Positions 17,518 to 25,566 of a stretch of DNA of 64,000 bases are shown piece by piece (positions within the stretch are counted from its first letter, which is position 1; every line of letters starts with the position of its first letter). The stretch is from positions 1 to 64,000 of the forward strand of contig JAFTSK010000055.1 in assembly GCA_017467385.1 (NCBI GenBank), given 5' to 3'. Both the position numbers and the translations under genes were made by a program. The notes beneath the pieces are model-generated. The model saw nothing but the letters and a program-made list of their open reading frames with translations, was not told where the DNA came from and did not search any database. Source of the stretch: Bacteroidaceae bacterium (GTDB taxonomy: Bacteria > Bacteroidota > Bacteroidia > Bacteroidales > Bacteroidaceae).

Positions 17518-17545
17518 TGAAGAGGGGGTGAAACTCCCTCTTTTT
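17518..17545 (+). terminator. terminator after the 184-residue hypothetical gene
   Basis: AGAGGG and CCCTCT arms around GGTGAAACT, followed by five T. It overlaps the stop of the convergent CoiA-like gene. Confidence 0.75.
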
Positions 17546-18443
17546 ATTTGTTTCGAGAGATTTTTCCTTGTCGGGTTTCCTTAAAGTCGTCCGACTTGTT
17601 GAGGCAAACCAATCCTTTGCTATGTGGAATACAACGGCATTTGCCGTACACCAGAATATCTGCCATTACCGCCCGTTTACCTCGGAAGTAGGTGTGGACT
17701 ATCTCCTTTTTCTCTTCTTCCCGTAGGCGGTCAAGGCCTAATACACCCAATGCCGAGGTGTTGCGAACCATGTATCCTTCAACCACTTTCCCGCATTTCT
17801 TGCACTTGAACTTTTGTGTAAAGTATTCCCTTCGGATACAGTTCTGGTAGAACTGGAAGTTGTAACATTCGCCGTTCCCGCAAAAGGTTACGGAATCGGG
17901 GTGGGAGAGTTTCTCCTTCACTCGTTGCCAGTCGTTCTCGGTTAAGTGCAGTTGGATAAGGATGATACCTGCTTCATCGTAATGCCGGATGATATTCTTC
18001 GGGAGTTTCTTGCGGATAAGCACTTCAATGGCAAACAACGGATGTCCTTCCTTGTCGAGTAAGACAATGGCAGTACGATGATTGTCTATCAAATATTCGG
18101 TTTCTATGCTTGCAACCTGTTGGAGCAAATCTTTGGAATACTTTCGATTGCAAAACGGACAACTCCATTCCATAACAAATGGAAGCTTCTGCTCGATATG
18201 GCTTTGCAATAGAACGGACGCTTCCTTGCAGAAAAGATGATAAAGAACGGATTCGCCGTTGCATTGGTTCTTGGATTTCTTGAAATGGGCGAAATGCGGT
18301 CGTTGTGTCTTTCCGCTGTTTCGGGCGATGATTCTGTCTCCGCATTGGGGGCAAGTATAGGTGTTGCCTTTTTCGGTCTCACTTACATGGATGATGCGTC
18401 CGTTTTCATCGCATCCAATGGTGTGTAACAGTTTCTTTCCCAT
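17544..18443 (-). CDS. CoiA-like protein with several zinc-ribbon motifs
   Basis: A protein of 299 residues (start at the ATG at 18443; the upstream extension to 18503 lacks support). The N-terminal third matches the CoiA-like domain: a zinc pair YTCPQCGDRI (C31, C34), then GKTQRPHFAHFK with the typical H-x-x-H. In Gram-positive bacteria CoiA helps recombination during natural transformation. The middle resembles the restriction-like part (HRTAIVLLDKEGHPLFAIEV). Additional ribbons follow: WSCPFC, KCKKCG and several later cysteines. Nucleic-acid binding is likely. A role in DNA uptake or in handling of foreign or damaged DNA is an inference. Confidence 0.8.
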   Translation of the reverse strand: MGKKLLHTIGCDENGRIIHVSETEKGNTYTCPQCGDRIIARNSGKTQRPHFAHFKKSKNQCNGESVLYHLFCKEASVLLQSHIEQKLPFVMEWSCPFCNRKYSKDLLQQVASIETEYLIDNHRTAIVLLDKEGHPLFAIEVLIRKKLPKNIIRHYDEAGIILIQLHLTENDWQRVKEKLSHPDSVTFCGNGECYNFQFYQNCIRREYFTQKFKCKKCGKVVEGYMVRNTSALGVLGLDRLREEEKKEIVHTYFRGKRAVMADILVYGKCRCIPHSKGLVCLNKSDDFKETRQGKISRNK

Positions 18444-18546
18444 AGCTTTCCGAAGTATTTTCTCAAAGATAATGTATTTATTCCTGAAAACGGAGCTTTT
18501 CAAGACGCAAACTTCATTTTTATGTTTACAAACATATTGTTCAGCT

Positions 18547-18622
18547 CTTTGAAAGGCGTAAAAAAAAGCTTTGGAGCAAAAGTGTTAACACCAAAGCTTT
18601 TTGTCTTTTTCTCCAAAGCGTT
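18547..18622. repeat. 22-base-register array (locus 2)
   Basis: Cores CTTTGA at 18547, CTTTGG at 18569, CCAAAG at 18591 and CCAAAG at 18613, exactly 22 bases apart. The orientation flips between the second and third unit without a change of register. Confidence 0.85.
18561..18602 (-). terminator. terminator of cutC
   Basis: AAAAAGCTTTGG and CCAAAGCTTTTT form the stem; on the minus strand eight T follow. It is built from two units of the 22-base array. Confidence 0.8.
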
Positions 18623-18688
18623 TTTTTTGTTTTTGTTAAGCTGTTTGGGATAGCCTGTTCAGGCTTTTTCTTTTCGATGAAAAGTGAT

Positions 18689-19531
18689 TTAATCTTCGTC
18701 GTCGAACTCGTCTTTTTTCTTTCTGGACTTAGCTCTCGATTCTCTTTCTTTCTTTTCCAAAGCCTCGTCTACTTCGTCTTTCTTGGCCAGCTCGCCTACA
18801 GCCGCTTTTACAATTTCCGGATTGGTTATGTTCTTCTGATATTCTTCGATTTTTACGGTGCCTCCCATGGAAACCTTCGGGTTGCGATAGATCATACCGC
18901 TTTCATAAGAGCTTCTTCCCGAGAAATGGAATTCGTGCGCACCGGTCTCTTCCGCGATTTTTCGGATATTATCCGGATTGACTCCACAGCCCGGCATGAT
19001 GATGATACGGCCATCGGCCTGTTCTATCAATTCTTTCAGGAGGGGAACTCCTTGTAGGGCAGTTGCTTCCTGTCCGGAAGTAAGAATGCGAGTACAACCC
19101 AATTCGATGATTTGTTCAAGGGCTTCCTTAGGATTTCTGCACATATCGAAAGCCCGATGAAAAGTAACGTTCATGTCTCCTACGGCATTCATCAACTTTT
19201 TCATGGCTGGTACGTCCACACTTCCATCAGCAGTAAGACAGCCAAACACTACACCGTCTGCTCCTAATTGGCGGGCTACCTTGATGTCATGCAACATGAT
19301 TTCTTGTTCGAGGTGCGAATAGAGAAAATCTCCTCCTCTGGGGCGGATGATAACATGTAACTTAGTCTGCTGAAGCAATTGTCTTGCCATTCGTATATCT
19401 CCAAACGAAGGGGTGGTTCCACCTTCCGGGATGCCGGCGCACAGTTCTACGCGATAAGCGCCACCTTCTTGTGCCTTCACAGCACTTTCCACAGAGTTAG
19501 CGCAGATTTCAATTTTTGATCTTTGGCTCAT
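18689..19531 (-). CDS. cutC: CutC-family protein
   Basis: A TIM-barrel protein of the CutC family (280 residues), annotated as copper homeostasis although its reaction is not firmly known. Family motifs are clear: KIEICANSVESA at the N-terminus, GGAYRVELCAGIPEGGTTPS, VIIRPRGGDFLYS, VTFHRAFD, RILTSGQ and IIIMPGCGVNPDN. The last 35 residues form a charged, lysine/glutamate-rich tail beyond the usual barrel. It has its own full-consensus promoter and terminator, so it is probably expressed alone. Confidence 0.93.
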   Translation of the reverse strand: MSQRSKIEICANSVESAVKAQEGGAYRVELCAGIPEGGTTPSFGDIRMARQLLQQTKLHVIIRPRGGDFLYSHLEQEIMLHDIKVARQLGADGVVFGCLTADGSVDVPAMKKLMNAVGDMNVTFHRAFDMCRNPKEALEQIIELGCTRILTSGQEATALQGVPLLKELIEQADGRIIIMPGCGVNPDNIRKIAEETGAHEFHFSGRSSYESGMIYRNPKVSMGGTVKIEEYQKNITNPEIVKAAVGELAKKDEVDEALEKKERESRAKSRKKKDEFDDED

Positions 19532-19613
19532 ATATGTTATTTCTTTGCGTTCTCTGCTGAGAATTTATAGCAATCCTTAGTAGAGATTTTCATTAGTATT
19601 AGCAATTTGATTG

Positions 19614-19644
19614 CAAATATAAAGATAAACTCGAATTGCCCAAA
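19614..19644 (-). promoter_or_regulatory. promoter of cutC
   Basis: On the minus strand TTTG (19644-19641), a 19-base spacer and TATATTTG (19621-19614). The leader would be about 75 bases. Confidence 0.85.
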
Positions 19645-19800
19645 TTAAAGGAAAGAAAAAATCTTTGGCAAAGCGGAAAAAAGATGGCGTTTATTCCTCT
19701 TTTGTGCGATGAAATGGTATATTTTTACTTTTTGCCATCAAAAAAACGAGTTTAAAGTGGAAAATATCCGATTATCCTTTATGAAGTCCGATTAAAATAT

Positions 19801-19808
19801 TACTTTTG
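19801..19808 (+). promoter_or_regulatory. -7 element of the rnf operon
   Basis: TACTTTTG, with a predicted start near 19815 and a leader of about 20 bases. No good -33 box is seen at 18-21 bases. Confidence 0.6.
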
Positions 19809-19835
19809 CATGACTTTGTAAAGTGGAGTTTGCAA

Positions 19836-20252
19836 ATGGCAGATATTATCAAACATCGCGGTAGAGTGGAAAAACTGGATGGTTCGCATGTAGTGGTGCG
19901 GATTATTCAGACTTCTGCATGTTCTGCATGTAGCATAAAGGGGCATTGCAATGCTTCCGAGAGCAAGGAGAAACTGATAGATGTCTATGGCGTGAGTGCT
20001 TCTTATCAGGTAGGTGAAGAAGTGGTAGTTTGTGGAGCTACCTCAATGGGTATGCGGGCTGTGTGGTTGGCTTTTGGCGTACCCGTTCTTATTTTATTGG
20101 TAGCTCTGTCTGTAGCCATGTATGTTACGAACGAAGATGCGTTGGTTTCCTCTTTGGTCGGCTTGCTGGCTGTTGTACCTTATTACCTTATTATATATAT
20201 GTGCAGGGATAAGATGAACAAGACATTTTCCTTTACGATAGAGAAATTATAA
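19836..20252 (+). CDS. rseC: RseC/SoxR-reducing-system family protein
   Basis: A small membrane protein of 138 residues that opens the rnf operon, as in other Bacteroidales. The N-terminal cytosolic part has a cysteine cluster (CSACSIKGHC) that could carry a metal or Fe-S centre. Two hydrophobic segments follow (around residues 70-90 and 95-115). The ATG at 19836 is chosen because the promoter lies over the longer start at 19806. RseC proteins are linked to Rnf and to SoxR reduction in other bacteria. Here the likely role is assembly or regulation of the Rnf complex. Confidence 0.88.
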   Translation: MADIIKHRGRVEKLDGSHVVVRIIQTSACSACSIKGHCNASESKEKLIDVYGVSASYQVGEEVVVCGATSMGMRAVWLAFGVPVLILLVALSVAMYVTNEDALVSSLVGLLAVVPYYLIIYMCRDKMNKTFSFTIEKL

Positions 20253-20276
20253 ACATTAAATATAATAACTAACACT

Positions 20277-21206
20277 ATGGATTTAATTCTGGTTGCAGTA
20301 ATTTCGTTGGGTGTGATAGGCTTGATTTCAGCAGTCATCCTGTTTGTCGCTTCGAAGAAATTCGCTGTGTATGAAGACCCGCGAATTGCTCAGGTAGCCG
20401 AAGTGCTTCCTCAAGCCAATTGCGGTGGATGCGGTTTTCCGGGATGTAACGGTTTTGCGTCTGCCTGTGTAAAGGCGGCCGATGCCGGTTCGTTGGAAGG
20501 GAAGTTGTGTCCGGCTGGCGGTACTCCTACAATGGAGAAGATCGCGGCTATCTTGGGAATGGAAGCCGTTGCCTCTGAACCGAAGATTGCGGTGGTAAGA
20601 TGTAATGGCAGTTGTGAAAATCGTCCGCGTACAGCTGTGTATGATGGTGCCAAGTCTTGTGCGATTGCTCACACCACTTCGGGTGGCGAGACAGCTTGTG
20701 CATTTGGCTGTTTAGGCTGTGGAGACTGTGTGGAAGCATGTAAGTTTGATGCCATCCACATGAATCCTGAAACCGGTTTGCCGGAAGTGGACGAAGAAAA
20801 GTGTACCGCTTGTGGCGCTTGTGCTAAGGCTTGTCCGCGTCGCATTATCGAAATCCGTCCGAAGGGTAAGAACAGCCGTCGTATGGTGGTAATGTGTGTG
20901 AACAAGGATAAGGGTGCTATTGCCAACAAGGCTTGTAAGGTAAGCTGTATCGGCTGTGGCAAGTGTGTAAAGGTTTGTCCGTTCGAGGCCATTACCCTTG
21001 AAAACAACTTGGCATACATTGATCCGGCTAAGTGTAAGTCTTGCCGTAAGTGCGAACCGGAATGTCCGAAGGGTGCTATTCATGCAGTAAACTTCCCTCC
21101 ACGTAAGCCGAAGGTAGAAGCTCCGGCCGATACAACTCCGAAAGCGGCTCCGGCTCCGAAAGCAGAAGCTGTAAAAGCTCCGGAAGCACCTAAGGCAGAA
21201 GCATAA
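20277..21206 (+). CDS. rnfB: Rnf complex subunit RnfB
   Basis: Fe-S subunit of the ferredoxin:NAD+ oxidoreductase (Rnf), which couples electron flow between ferredoxin and NAD to ion pumping. There is one N-terminal membrane anchor (residues 1-25). The 4Fe-4S domain follows (C49, C52 and C57 in ANCGGCGFPGC). Several ferredoxin-type CxxCxxCxxxC clusters come next (around residues 145-270: CLGCGDCVEAC, CTACGACAKAC, CIGCGKCVKVC, CKSCRKCEPEC). The C-terminus is an alanine/proline/lysine-rich tail of about 30 residues. It starts 24 bases after rseC. Confidence 0.96.
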   Translation: MDLILVAVISLGVIGLISAVILFVASKKFAVYEDPRIAQVAEVLPQANCGGCGFPGCNGFASACVKAADAGSLEGKLCPAGGTPTMEKIAAILGMEAVASEPKIAVVRCNGSCENRPRTAVYDGAKSCAIAHTTSGGETACAFGCLGCGDCVEACKFDAIHMNPETGLPEVDEEKCTACGACAKACPRRIIEIRPKGKNSRRMVVMCVNKDKGAIANKACKVSCIGCGKCVKVCPFEAITLENNLAYIDPAKCKSCRKCEPECPKGAIHAVNFPPRKPKVEAPADTTPKAAPAPKAEAVKAPEAPKAEA

Positions 21207-21244
21207 TCAATCAACTTGAGTAAAAACAAATAAAAGATATTATA

Positions 21245-22582
21245 GTGAAGACATTTAGAATTGGTGGAGTACATCCAGCAGAAAATAAATTGTCAGCAGG
21301 CAAAGCTATCGAAACCCTTGCTCTTCCAAAGCAGGCGGTATTTCCTTTGTCTCAGCATATCGGTGCGCCGGCTACTGCCATCGTCAAGAAAGGCGATGTG
21401 GTAAAGGTGGGTACAAAGATTGCTGAAGCAGGAGGCTTTGTTTCAGCGGCTATCTTCTCTTCCGTATCCGGTAAGGTGAACAAGGTAGACAGCATCATTG
21501 ATGCAAGCGGTTATCGTAAACCGGCTATCTTCATCGACGTGGATGGTGATGAATGGGAAGAAACCATCGACCGCAGTACAACATTGGTCAAAGAGTGTAA
21601 TTTGAAGCCCGAAGAAATCGTAGCCAAGATTAAGGATGCGGGGGTAGTAGGTATGGGTGGTGCTTGTTTCCCTACTCATGTGAAACTTTCTCCTCCTCCG
21701 GGTTGCAAAGCCGAATGTGTGATTATCAATGCCGTAGAGTGCGAACCGTACTTGACCGCCGACCACCGTTTGATGCTTGAAAAGGCAGACGAAATCTTGG
21801 TGGGCGTAAGCATCTTGATGAAAGCGGTGAATGTAACAAAGGGTTACATCGGTATTGAGAACAATAAGCCTGACGCTATCAAATTGATGACGGAAAAGGC
21901 TGCTCAATATTCAAATATCGAAATTGTTCCTTTGAAGGTAAAATACCCACAGGGTGGTGAAAAGCAGTTGATTGATGCAGTCATTGCTCGTCAGGTTCCG
22001 GCTCCTCCTGCCATTCCTATCAATGTAGGTGCGGTCGTTCAGAATGTGGGAACTGCCTACGCGGTTTATGAAGCTGTACAGAAGAACAAACCTTTGTTTG
22101 AACGTGTCGTAACTGTTACTGGTAAGTCGGTAAAGAATCCGTCTAACTTCCTTACTCGTATGGGTACTCCGATGAGCCAGCTTATCGAGGCTGCAGGCGG
22201 TCTTCCGGAAGATACAGGCAAGGTAATCGGTGGTGGTCCGATGATGGGTAAAGCCTTGTTGAATACAGAAGTACCTATCTGCAAGGGTAGCTCCGGTGTC
22301 CTTCTCATGAACGACAAGGAAGCGGCTCGTGCGGCAGAAAGTCCATGTATCCGTTGTGCCAAGTGCGTAAGCGTATGTCCGATGGGCTTGGAGCCGTTCT
22401 TGTTGGCTACTTTGTCGGCAAAGAAGGATTGGGAGAGAGTAGAAAAAGAAGATGTAATGTCGTGTATCGAATGTGGCTCGTGTCAGTTCACTTGTCCGTC
22501 GCATCGTTACTTGCTGGACTATATCCGCTTGGGTAAGGGTACAGTGGGAGGTATCATTCGCGCACGCAACGCTAAAAAGTAA
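21245..22582 (+). CDS. rnfC: Rnf complex subunit RnfC
   Basis: Soluble NADH-binding subunit of Rnf (445 residues) with the flavin/NADH site, homologous to Complex I NuoF. It starts with GTG; the N-terminus FRIGGVHPAENK is the family signature. Later come VGMGGACFPTHVK, INAVECEPYLTADH and two 4Fe-4S motifs near the C-terminus (CIRCAKCVSVCPMG, CIECGSCQFTCPS). It lies between rnfB and rnfD with a six-base gap to rnfD. Confidence 0.97.
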   Translation: MKTFRIGGVHPAENKLSAGKAIETLALPKQAVFPLSQHIGAPATAIVKKGDVVKVGTKIAEAGGFVSAAIFSSVSGKVNKVDSIIDASGYRKPAIFIDVDGDEWEETIDRSTTLVKECNLKPEEIVAKIKDAGVVGMGGACFPTHVKLSPPPGCKAECVIINAVECEPYLTADHRLMLEKADEILVGVSILMKAVNVTKGYIGIENNKPDAIKLMTEKAAQYSNIEIVPLKVKYPQGGEKQLIDAVIARQVPAPPAIPINVGAVVQNVGTAYAVYEAVQKNKPLFERVVTVTGKSVKNPSNFLTRMGTPMSQLIEAAGGLPEDTGKVIGGGPMMGKALLNTEVPICKGSSGVLLMNDKEAARAAESPCIRCAKCVSVCPMGLEPFLLATLSAKKDWERVEKEDVMSCIECGSCQFTCPSHRYLLDYIRLGKGTVGGIIRARNAKK

Positions 22583-22588
22583 AAGACA

Positions 22589-23575
22589 ATGGCTAATAAA
22601 TTAATAGTATCATTATCACCTCACGTACATAGTGGCGACAGCGTGCAGAAAAACATGTACGGTGTAATCATCGCCTTGTTGCCTGCCTTGTTGGTGTCGT
22701 TCTATATGTTCGGTTTGGGTGCTGTGGTGGTAACTTTGACTTCGGTTGCTGCCTGTGTGTTCTTTGAATGGGCGATTACAAAGTTCATTCTGAAGAGAGA
22801 AGCTTGTACCATCTGTGATGGTTCGGCTGCTTTGACCGGTTTGTTGTTGGCATTCAACTTGCCTTCCAACTTGCCGCTTTGGATTATCATTATCGGTGCA
22901 TTGTTTGCTATCGGTGTAGGTAAGATGACGTTCGGCGGATTGGGTTGTAATCCATTCAACCCTGCATTGGTTGGTCGTATCTTCTTGCTTATTTCGTTCC
23001 CGGTTCAGATGACTTCTTGGCCAACTGTACAACAGTGGACGGCTTATACCGATGCCGAAACAGGTGCTACTCCGTTGGCTTTGATGAAAATGGCTGTGAA
23101 TGGAGATACAACCGCATTGAGCCAGTTGCCGGACACCATGTCATTGTTCTTGGGTAACAATCCTGGTTGTATCGGTGAAGTAAGTGCTTTGGCTTTGTTG
23201 CTTGGATTGGCTTATATGTTGTGGAAGAAGATTATTTCTTGGCATATTCCGGTTTCTATCCTTGCTACTGTATTTGTGTTTGCCGGTTTGCTGAACTTGA
23301 TTGATCCGGTTGCTTACGCTTCTCCATTGGCACACTTGTTTACCGGTGGTTTGATGCTCGGTGCTATCTTCATGGCAACCGACTATGTAACATCACCGAT
23401 GACTCACAAGGGTATGATTATTTACGGTGTAGCGATTGGCTTCTTGACAGTAGTTATCCGTAACTTCGGTGCTTATCCGGAAGGTATGTCGTTCGCTATC
23501 TTTATCATGAACGCATTCACTCCGTTGATTAACACATATTGCAAACCTAAAAGATTCGGGGAGGTGAAGAAATGA
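22589..23575 (+). CDS. rnfD: Rnf complex subunit RnfD
   Basis: Integral membrane subunit of Rnf (328 residues, about nine membrane segments), related to NqrB. The covalent FMN site is recognised in ATDYVTSPMTHKG around residue 265. The N-terminal SPHVHSGDSVQKNMYGVI and the FGGLGCNPFNPALVGR motif are typical. The stop overlaps the rnfG start by four bases. Confidence 0.97.
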   Translation: MANKLIVSLSPHVHSGDSVQKNMYGVIIALLPALLVSFYMFGLGAVVVTLTSVAACVFFEWAITKFILKREACTICDGSAALTGLLLAFNLPSNLPLWIIIIGALFAIGVGKMTFGGLGCNPFNPALVGRIFLLISFPVQMTSWPTVQQWTAYTDAETGATPLALMKMAVNGDTTALSQLPDTMSLFLGNNPGCIGEVSALALLLGLAYMLWKKIISWHIPVSILATVFVFAGLLNLIDPVAYASPLAHLFTGGLMLGAIFMATDYVTSPMTHKGMIIYGVAIGFLTVVIRNFGAYPEGMSFAIFIMNAFTPLINTYCKPKRFGEVKK

Positions 23576-24195
23576 AAAAGTTAGAATCATCTTTGAAGAA
23601 CATGGCTATTGTCCTGACAGGCGTAGCTGTGGTGGCCGGTGGTTTGTTGGGCTATGTCAACGAATTGACCAAAGGTCCGATTGCCGAAGCAAATGCAAAA
23701 GCATTGAGTGATGCCATTGCGTTAGTGGTTCCTGGATTTGACAACAATCCGGCAGAAGCTCCCGAAACAATCGAGTTGGAGGGCGTTACTTATAAGATTT
23801 ATAAGGCAACCAAAGGCGATGAATTTATCGGAGCCGCTGTTGAATCAACAGCCAACGGTTTCGGTGGTACATTGAATGTATTGGTAGGCTTTGATAAGGA
23901 TGGCAATATTGTCGACTATTCCTTGTTGAGTCATGCTGAAACTCCGGGACTCGGTTCAAAAGCAGCCGATTGGTTCAAGAAAGGCCAAAAGGGAGACATT
24001 ACAGGAAAGAACCCAGGCAATGCTCCGTTGGTAGTTAATAAAGACGGTGGTGATGTAGATGCTATTACTGCTTCTACCATTACTACACGTGCATTCTTGA
24101 AAGCTGTGAACAATGCGTATGCGGCATACAGCGGTCAGAACGTAGATACTGCCAGTGGTGCAACTCAGCAAGCAACTGAAAATACTAACAATTAA
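23572..24195 (+). CDS. rnfG: Rnf complex subunit RnfG
   Basis: Periplasm-facing flavoprotein subunit of Rnf (207 residues) with one N-terminal membrane segment. The FMN-attachment threonine lies in AITASTITTRA around residue 170, equivalent to the S/T-GATxT motif. GTLNVLVGFDKDGNIVDYSLLSHAETPGLGSK is the family core. It overlaps rnfD by four bases. A glutamine/asparagine-rich tail extends past the domain. Confidence 0.96.
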   Translation: MKKLESSLKNMAIVLTGVAVVAGGLLGYVNELTKGPIAEANAKALSDAIALVVPGFDNNPAEAPETIELEGVTYKIYKATKGDEFIGAAVESTANGFGGTLNVLVGFDKDGNIVDYSLLSHAETPGLGSKAADWFKKGQKGDITGKNPGNAPLVVNKDGGDVDAITASTITTRAFLKAVNNAYAAYSGQNVDTASGATQQATENTNN

Positions 24196-24211
24196 AGAAA
24201 GGAGAACAACT

Positions 24212-24796
24212 ATGAATAATTTTAAGATTTTGATGAACGGGATTATCAAGGAAAATCCTACGTTTGTACTCCTTTTGGGTATGTGTCCTACATTGGGTAC
24301 TACCTCTTCGGCTATCAATGGTATGGGCATGGGATTGGCTACAATGGCAGTCCTCATCTGTTCCAACTTCCTGATTTCATGTATCAAGAATATCGTGCCT
24401 GATATGGTTCGTATTCCGGCTTACGTGGTAGTCATCGCTTCGTTGGTAACCATCCTTCAGATGGTAATGCAAGCTTTCGTGCCTGCTTTGTATGCTACAT
24501 TGGGATTGTTTATTCCATTGATTGTAGTAAACTGTATCATCTTGGGACGTGCAGAAGCCTTTGCTGCAAAGAACGGTCCGGTAGCTTCCATCTTTGATGG
24601 TTTGGGTATCGGTATCGGCTTTACGTTGGCTTTGACATTGCTCGGTGGTGTACGTGAGTTTTTGGGAACAGGCAAGTTGTTCGATATCGCTATCATGCCG
24701 GAAGAATACGGTATGTTGATATTCGTCCTTGCTCCAGGTGCATTTATTGCCTTAGGCTTCCTGATTGCTATTGTGAATAAGTTGAAAAAAGCATAA
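24212..24796 (+). CDS. rnfE: Rnf complex subunit RnfE
   Basis: Membrane subunit of Rnf (194 residues, six segments), related to NqrD. GMCPTLGTTSSAINGMGMG and LGRAEAFAAKNG are family hallmarks. The ATG at 24212 with AAGGAG upstream is preferred to the longer reading from 24155, which would run into rnfG. The inward/outward pair of RnfE and RnfA holds an intramembrane Fe-S centre in studied homologues. Confidence 0.96.
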   Translation: MNNFKILMNGIIKENPTFVLLLGMCPTLGTTSSAINGMGMGLATMAVLICSNFLISCIKNIVPDMVRIPAYVVVIASLVTILQMVMQAFVPALYATLGLFIPLIVVNCIILGRAEAFAAKNGPVASIFDGLGIGIGFTLALTLLGGVREFLGTGKLFDIAIMPEEYGMLIFVLAPGAFIALGFLIAIVNKLKKA

Positions 24797-24815
24797 CCCG
24801 TAAAACAAAAAGAAT

Positions 24816-25436
24816 ATGGAATATATATTGATATTTATTACCGCTATCTTTGTGAACAACATCGTGTTGTCGCAGTTCTTGGGTATCTGTCCGTTCCTCG
24901 GTGTATCCAAGAAGGTTGAAACTGCTACGGGTATGGGTGCAGCAGTAGCCTTTGTTTTGGTTATTGCTACGATTGTAACTTATTTGGTACAGAAGTTCGT
25001 ACTCGAAGCATTTGGCTTGGAATATTTACAAACCATTGCCTTTATCTTGATTATCGCTGCATTGGTACAGATGGTAGAAATCATCTTGAAGAAGGTTTCT
25101 CCGGCTCTTTATCAAGCATTGGGCGTGTTCCTTCCTTTGATTACCACTAACTGTTGTATTCTTGGGGTAGCTATTCTGGTAGCTAACGGAACTTACAATG
25201 CACAAGGTTTGGAACCGAGTTTGCTAACCGGTGTAGTCTTTGCTTTTGCTACTGCACTCGGCTTTGCTTTGGCCATGATTCTCTTTGCCGGTATCCGCGA
25301 ACAGTTGAGTTTGGTCAACATTCCGAAGGGCATGGAAGGTATGGCCATCGCATTGGTTACAGCCGGTTTGTTGGCTATGGCATTCATGGGATTCTCCGGT
25401 GTTGATAAAGGATTGGCAAATTTATTTGGTATATAA
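24816..25436 (+). CDS. rnfA: Rnf complex subunit RnfA
   Basis: Membrane subunit of Rnf (206 residues, six segments), related to NqrE and the inverted partner of RnfE. NNIVLSQFLGICPFLGVSKK and LITTNCCILGVAI carry the conserved cysteines near the membrane centre. It is the last gene of the rseC-rnfBCDGEA operon and is followed by a terminator. Confidence 0.97.
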   Translation: MEYILIFITAIFVNNIVLSQFLGICPFLGVSKKVETATGMGAAVAFVLVIATIVTYLVQKFVLEAFGLEYLQTIAFILIIAALVQMVEIILKKVSPALYQALGVFLPLITTNCCILGVAILVANGTYNAQGLEPSLLTGVVFAFATALGFALAMILFAGIREQLSLVNIPKGMEGMAIALVTAGLLAMAFMGFSGVDKGLANLFGI

Positions 25437-25455
25437 TAACTCACAATTTGTCGAT

Positions 25456-25493
25456 AAAAAAGGAGTCCGGGGCGATGCTTCGGACTCTTTTTT
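25456..25493 (+). terminator. terminator of the rnf operon
   Basis: GAGTCCG and CGGACTC arms with a short loop, A-rich before and six T after. Confidence 0.9.
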
Positions 25494-25536
25494 GTAAATA
25501 AAAGTCAGAATTCTTTTCATTTATTGTTTTTTTCTT

Positions 25537-25544
25537 TATATTTG
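25537..25544 (+). promoter_or_regulatory. -7 element of the nucleotidyltransferase-like gene
   Basis: TATATTTG, 23 bases before the ATG at 25567. The -33 region is T-rich but has no clear TTTG at the right distance. Confidence 0.55.
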
Positions 25545-25566
25545 CATTAAATAAAAAAGAAAAAGC

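Noticed and set aside
17544..19531. Genomic island between the oxalate and rnf operons
   Set aside because: No integrase, direct repeats, tRNA junction or visible base-composition shift supports it.
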